Source: Oscillospiraceae bacterium (GTDB lineage Bacteria; Bacillota; Clostridia; Oscillospirales; Ruminococcaceae). Taken from it: a stretch of 10,096 bases of DNA. The stretch covers positions 1-10,096 of the forward strand of contig JAHHUE010000058.1 of the NCBI GenBank assembly GCA_020024155.1. Reading direction: 5' to 3'. Made by a program: the position numbers and the translations under genes. A model generated the notes under the pieces. That model did not search any database. It saw nothing but the letters and a program-made list of their open reading frames with translations, and was not told the DNA's origin. This document shows, in pieces, positions 8,301-10,096 of this stretch; positions within the stretch are counted from its first letter, which is position 1, and every line of letters begins with the position of its first letter.

Positions 8301-8834
8301 GAAGGTAATACAGTGTACGATAATACAGTACAAACTATTGTTGCAACAATAACCAAATGCAGAAATCATACAACAAAGAAAAATGATATTATGTGCTTTG
8401 CAACAGTAGAGGATTTAACTGGTACGGTTGATGTAATTTTGTTTCCTAAGGTATTGGATTCAACTAATGCCAATATGTTGGAAAATGATGTTGTGATAGT
8501 TAAAGGCAGAGTGTCGTTAAAAGAAGACCAAGCCTCTATTGTTGCAGAAAATGTGTGGGATATTAACTCTGAAGATGCAAAGCAGATGCTTGCACAGAAA
8601 ACAAACAAGGGTAGTGGATTATACATTAGATTTAAAAATAAGAATGTAAATATTCTTGGGAATGTAAAACAGGTTTTACAAGAATATTCTGGACAGATGC
8701 CAGTATATTTTTATTTTATGGAAGAAAAACAAAAAATGATTGCACCAGAAAAATTATGGGTGTATGAAAATATTGATATGTTTAACAAGCTGGAGCTTAT
8801 TGCGGGTAAAGGTAATGTAGCATACAAAAAATAG
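5388..8834 (+). CDS. dnaE: DNA polymerase III alpha subunit
   Basis: Replicative polymerase subunit of 1148 aa, a usual length for DnaE. An N-terminal PHP domain (about 1-270) starts with HLHTEYSLLDG and keeps what looks like a full metal-ligand set: H9, H11, D18, H43, E68, H88, C138, D205 and H207. The polymerase core shows GPGRGSG (354-360), catalytic aspartates D396 and D398 in PDFDVDF, and the third aspartate D548 in MDFLGL. LYRPGPM (625-631) lies in the fingers region. A helix-hairpin-helix region begins at YGLSAIKNVG (813). The internal beta-clamp motif QLDLF is at 900-904, at the place of E. coli QADMF, and an OB fold follows around 980-1060. AGAGGA (5377-5382) lies 5 nt before the ATG, inside the whiA tail. 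Many Clostridia also carry PolC, so this may be the second replicative polymerase. Whether it belongs to the DnaE1 or DnaE3 group I cannot decide by eye. Confidence 0.97.
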   Translation: MNNNFVHLHLHTEYSLLDGACRIDKLIDHVKKLGQTSVAITDHGVMYGCVDFYKKAKKEGIKPIIGCEVYVASRGMTDKVHKVDTYFHLILLCKNKVGYDNLIKLVSHGFIDGFYNKPRIDHGMLKKHSEGLICLSACLAGEIPRALLADDIEKARETALFYKELFGEDFYIEVQDHGIEDQAKVLPKLISLARELDIPLVATNDCHYINKEDAKMQYALICVQTNKTLADPDTLEFETEEFYVKSTEEMYTLFGYIEEACENTVKIAEKCNFDYEFGVTKLPKYTPPDGSDNYEFFVSLCNEGLQRNYETITQEMRDRLDYEISVISKMGFVNYYLIVYDFINYAKTHDIPVGPGRGSGAASLCAYCMGITSIDPLKYNLLFERFLNPERVSMPDFDVDFCYEKRQKVIDYVVEKYGDDHVAQIITFGTMQARGAIRDIARVLTIPYSVADKVAKLIPNELKMTIEKALKISKELEQLYSSDAQIKELIDLAVKVEGMPRHASTHAAGVVITDQACEDYVPLQSNDGQIVTQFTMTTIEELGLLKMDFLGLRTLTVIDQCAKMVKKIEPEFDMEKISHKDEKVFEMLSQGDTTGVFQFESEGMRSVLMRLKPVDIEDLIAVISLYRPGPMDSIPTFIANRHNSEGITYKHPSLEKILKVTNGCIVYQEQVMQICRELAGFSYGQADLVRRAMSKKKADVMEKERSHFIEGCKKNGVDESIATDIFNEMSGFASYAFNKAHAAAYAFVAYQTAYLKAHYPKQFMAAMITSIFDNSAKILEYTQECQRLNINILPPDINKSFSDFTVEGDNIRYGLSAIKNVGKSFVEILCQEREESGDFKGFYDFCKRMANKDFNKRAIESLIKVGAFDQFPPNRRQLYNNFELVQKSIIQEVKSNIEGQLDLFGMSNAVYESNVKVENDYTFPECSEFEYYELLNYEKTLAGIYLSGHPMDNYREYSKNISTCNISQLTSEGNTVYDNTVQTIVATITKCRNHTTKKNDIMCFATVEDLTGTVDVILFPKVLDSTNANMLENDVVIVKGRVSLKEDQASIVAENVWDINSEDAKQMLAQKTNKGSGLYIRFKNKNVNILGNVKQVLQEYSGQMPVYFYFMEEKQKMIAPEKLWVYENIDMFNKLELIAGKGNVAYKK

Positions 8835-8848
8835 AAAGGGAATAAGAT

Positions 8849-9820
8849 ATGAGCGAGATTAAAACAATCGGAGTCTTGACAAGTGGTGGAGACGCACCAG
8901 GTATGAATGCAGCTGTTAGAGCTGTTGTTCGTGCAGGGATTTATTACGGATTTAAAGTAAAAGGTATTATGCATGGATATAATGGACTTATTCAAGACAA
9001 TGTTATTGATATGGACCTAAGAAGTGTATCTAACATTATTCAAAGAGGTGGTACAATGCTCTTTACAGCAAGATGTAAGGAGTTTACAACAGAAGAAGGT
9101 CAGCAGAAAGCATATGAAACATGTGTTAAACATGGTATTGATGCTTTGGTTGTAATTGGTGGCGATGGTTCATTTAAAGGTTGTCAGGCAATTGCAAAAA
9201 AAGGCATTAAATGTATCGGTATTCCTGGTACAATTGATAATGATATTTCTTGTAGTGACTATACAATTGGTTTTGATACAGCTCTTAACACTTCTTTACA
9301 AATGATTGACAGGCTTAGAGATACAGCTCGCAGTCACGAAAGATGCAGTGTTGTTGAAGTTATGGGTAGACACGCAGGATACATAGCATTAAATACTGCT
9401 ATTGCAAATGGTGCTATGGCAGTAATCATTCCAGAGAGAGAATTTGATATTCAAAAAGATGTAATCGAAAAAATTATTGAAAGTCAGAAAATTGGTAAAA
9501 AGAATTTTCTTGTTGTTGTTGCTGAGGGTATCGGTGACGCAGCAGGTATGGCAAAAATTATCCAATATGCAACAGGTATTGAAACAAGAGCAACAATTCT
9601 TGGACATGTTCAAAGAGGTGGTTCACCAACATCAAGAGATAGACTTATTGCATCTCTTATGGGCTGCAAAGCAGTAGAACTTCTTAAAGATGGAGAATAT
9701 AACCGTGTTGTAGCACTTAAAGAATATAAAATTGTAAGCTACGATATAGAAGAAGCATTGGCAATGAAAAAGACAATTGACCCTTACTTCCTCCATGTTG
9801 CTGATATTGTATCAATTTAA
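8849..9820 (+). CDS. pfkA: ATP-dependent 6-phosphofructokinase
   Basis: Cytosolic glycolytic enzyme that converts fructose-6-phosphate and ATP to fructose-1,6-bisphosphate and ADP, normally as a tetramer. The 323 residues match the short bacterial PfkA. Motifs in order are TSGGDAPGMNAAVRA (11-25) at the nucleotide site, GGDGS (104-108), PGTIDNDI with the catalytic base D130, MGRHAGYIAL (172-181), and GHVQRGGSPTSRDR with H253 and R256 contacting the sugar phosphate. Glycine in GGDGS, where pyrophosphate-dependent enzymes have GGDDS, indicates use of ATP. Conserved arginines near 24 and 28 fit the allosteric ADP/phosphoenolpyruvate site of the Bacillus enzyme. AAAGGG (8835-8840) lies 8 nt before the ATG, and dnaE ends 14 nt upstream, so it looks co-transcribed. 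It is the last intact gene of the cluster; no convincing intrinsic terminator follows. Confidence 0.97.
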   Translation: MSEIKTIGVLTSGGDAPGMNAAVRAVVRAGIYYGFKVKGIMHGYNGLIQDNVIDMDLRSVSNIIQRGGTMLFTARCKEFTTEEGQQKAYETCVKHGIDALVVIGGDGSFKGCQAIAKKGIKCIGIPGTIDNDISCSDYTIGFDTALNTSLQMIDRLRDTARSHERCSVVEVMGRHAGYIALNTAIANGAMAVIIPEREFDIQKDVIEKIIESQKIGKKNFLVVVAEGIGDAAGMAKIIQYATGIETRATILGHVQRGGSPTSRDRLIASLMGCKAVELLKDGEYNRVVALKEYKIVSYDIEEALAMKKTIDPYFLHVADIVSI

Positions 9821-9836
9821 CGATGATTATTTATAA

Positions 9837-9980
9837 TGTAGTCTTTGCAAACCTTGCAAAGATAAAGGCTGTCCAAAGTTGGCAAAATATCTTTTTGCAG
9901 ATGTTATAGGACTTAAATTAAAAAGAACTATAACATTGGCAGAAAGAGAAAAATGTGATTTTAGATTTAGCAGAAAATAA
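9837..9980 (+). pseudogene. remnant of an ATC-hydrolase-like Cys-rich protein (C-terminal part)
   Basis: An open frame of 47 codons ends at TAA 9978-9980. It begins directly after an in-frame TAA (9834-9836) and has no ATG, GTG or well-placed TTG. The translation looks like real protein: CSLCKPCKDKGCPKLAKYL near the start, then GLKLKRTITLAEREKCDFRF near the end. From memory, the pattern of cysteines, GCP-L, a Lys/Arg-Thr-x-Thr-Leu-Ala stretch and a terminal CDFRF resembles the C-terminus of L-2-amino-thiazoline-4-carboxylic acid hydrolase-like proteins. Those usually have a few more residues, including an Asp-Tyr/Phe pair, between KYL and the glycine-leucine segment, so a small deletion is likely. 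The rest of the gene is missing, because pfkA ends only 16 nt upstream. I read it as a decayed, 5'-truncated gene. The family call is a recollection and not a search result; a tiny functional peptide is unlikely without a start. Confidence 0.5.
9842..9862. repeat. perfect 9-bp inverted repeat with 3-nt loop
   Basis: TCTTTGCAA (9842-9850) and TTGCAAAGA (9854-9862) are exact reverse complements separated by ACC. No T-tract follows on either strand, so it does not look like an intrinsic terminator. It falls on the two Cys-Lys codon pairs (TGC AAA) of the decayed coding frame, which may explain it. As RNA it could still form a small hairpin in the 3' end of the pfkA transcript. Confidence 0.5.
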
Positions 9981-10096
9981 TGTTAAAATTTAATAAATAT
10001 TTACATGGCATGCATAGATAGAATAAGGTTGTGTATTTATAAAATTAAATTTAATATAAATGAAACAGGTATTAGATTTAGAATACACCAGATAAG
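9981..10096. other. AT-rich DNA with no convincing gene
   Basis: The stretch after the gene remnant is very AT-rich. An in-frame ATG at 10005 opens a plus-strand frame with no stop before the window edge (about 30 codons, beginning MACIDRIRL). It has no Shine-Dalgarno sequence and I do not recognise the product. A promoter-like pair TTGTGT (10029-10034) and TAATAT (10052-10057) with 17-nt spacing, and the palindrome ATTAAATTTAAT (10044-10055), are both present but cheap in such DNA. A promoter for a gene beyond the window is possible. Confidence 0.3.

Noticed and set aside
9477..9677. 66-aa plus-strand frame inside pfkA
   Set aside because: It lies wholly within the well-conserved pfkA coding sequence in another frame, has a low-complexity Leu/Gln-rich translation and no ribosome site.
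9842..9862. 9-bp inverted repeat as a pfkA intrinsic terminator
   Set aside because: No U-tract follows on either strand, the stem is A/T-rich with a 3-nt loop, and it coincides with repeated Cys-Lys codons of the gene remnant.
9882..9898. GCAAAA/TTTTGC hairpin downstream of pfkA as a terminator
   Set aside because: Six-bp, mostly A-T stem with no trailing T-tract; it lies inside the decayed coding frame.
10044..10055. Palindrome ATTAAATTTAAT as an operator
   Set aside because: Made only of A and T in AT-rich DNA, with no clear gene or promoter to regulate; likely chance.

Overview
The window reads as a stretch of chromosome from a low-GC Gram-positive anaerobe of class Clostridia. The gene order hprK, PHP phosphatase, ROK glucokinase, murB, rapZ, whiA, dnaE, pfkA resembles what I recall from Lachnospirales-type genomes. 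Codons are strongly A/T-ending, Shine-Dalgarno sites are AGGAGG-like, and HPr kinase, WhiA and a RapZ/YvcJ protein occur together. The family-level assignment is an inference from gene order; no 16S or other taxonomic marker is present.

Layout. Positions 1-103 are AT-rich leader DNA with a possible promoter and interleaved inverted repeats just before hprK. From 104 to 9820, eight plus-strand genes follow each other with gaps of 1-27 nt or overlaps of 11 nt, so they look like one operon. In order they are: hprK (HPr kinase/phosphorylase), a YcdX-type PHP phosphatase, a ROK glucokinase, murB (peptidoglycan precursor synthesis), rapZ (nucleotide-binding regulator), whiA (DNA-binding regulator, probably starting at a TTG), dnaE (DNA polymerase III alpha) and pfkA (ATP-dependent phosphofructokinase). 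All eight appear intact, with their key catalytic or structural motifs in place. I saw no transposon, CRISPR array, tRNA, rRNA or riboswitch.

How the genes fit together. Glucokinase and phosphofructokinase carry out two committed steps at the top of glycolysis. In Firmicutes, HPr kinase responds to fructose-1,6-bisphosphate, the product of PfkA, and phosphorylates HPr on serine for catabolite control. MurB, WhiA and RapZ link the locus to cell wall and division, and DnaE to replication. The cluster thus ties carbon status to growth functions. The yvcK/glmR gene that lies between rapZ and whiA in Bacillus is absent, and so is a Crh/HPr gene after whiA.

After pfkA (9821-10096) there is no further intact gene. 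Positions 9837-9980 encode a Cys-rich reading frame with no start codon, preceded at once by a stop. Its end resembles the C-terminus of the L-2-amino-thiazoline-4-carboxylic acid hydrolase-like family, so I read it as a decayed gene remnant. The last ~115 bases are AT-rich, with only a weak open frame running off the edge. The window is mostly a well-known housekeeping locus; the remnant, the divergent cysteine-bearing WhiA and the leader repeats are its least ordinary parts.
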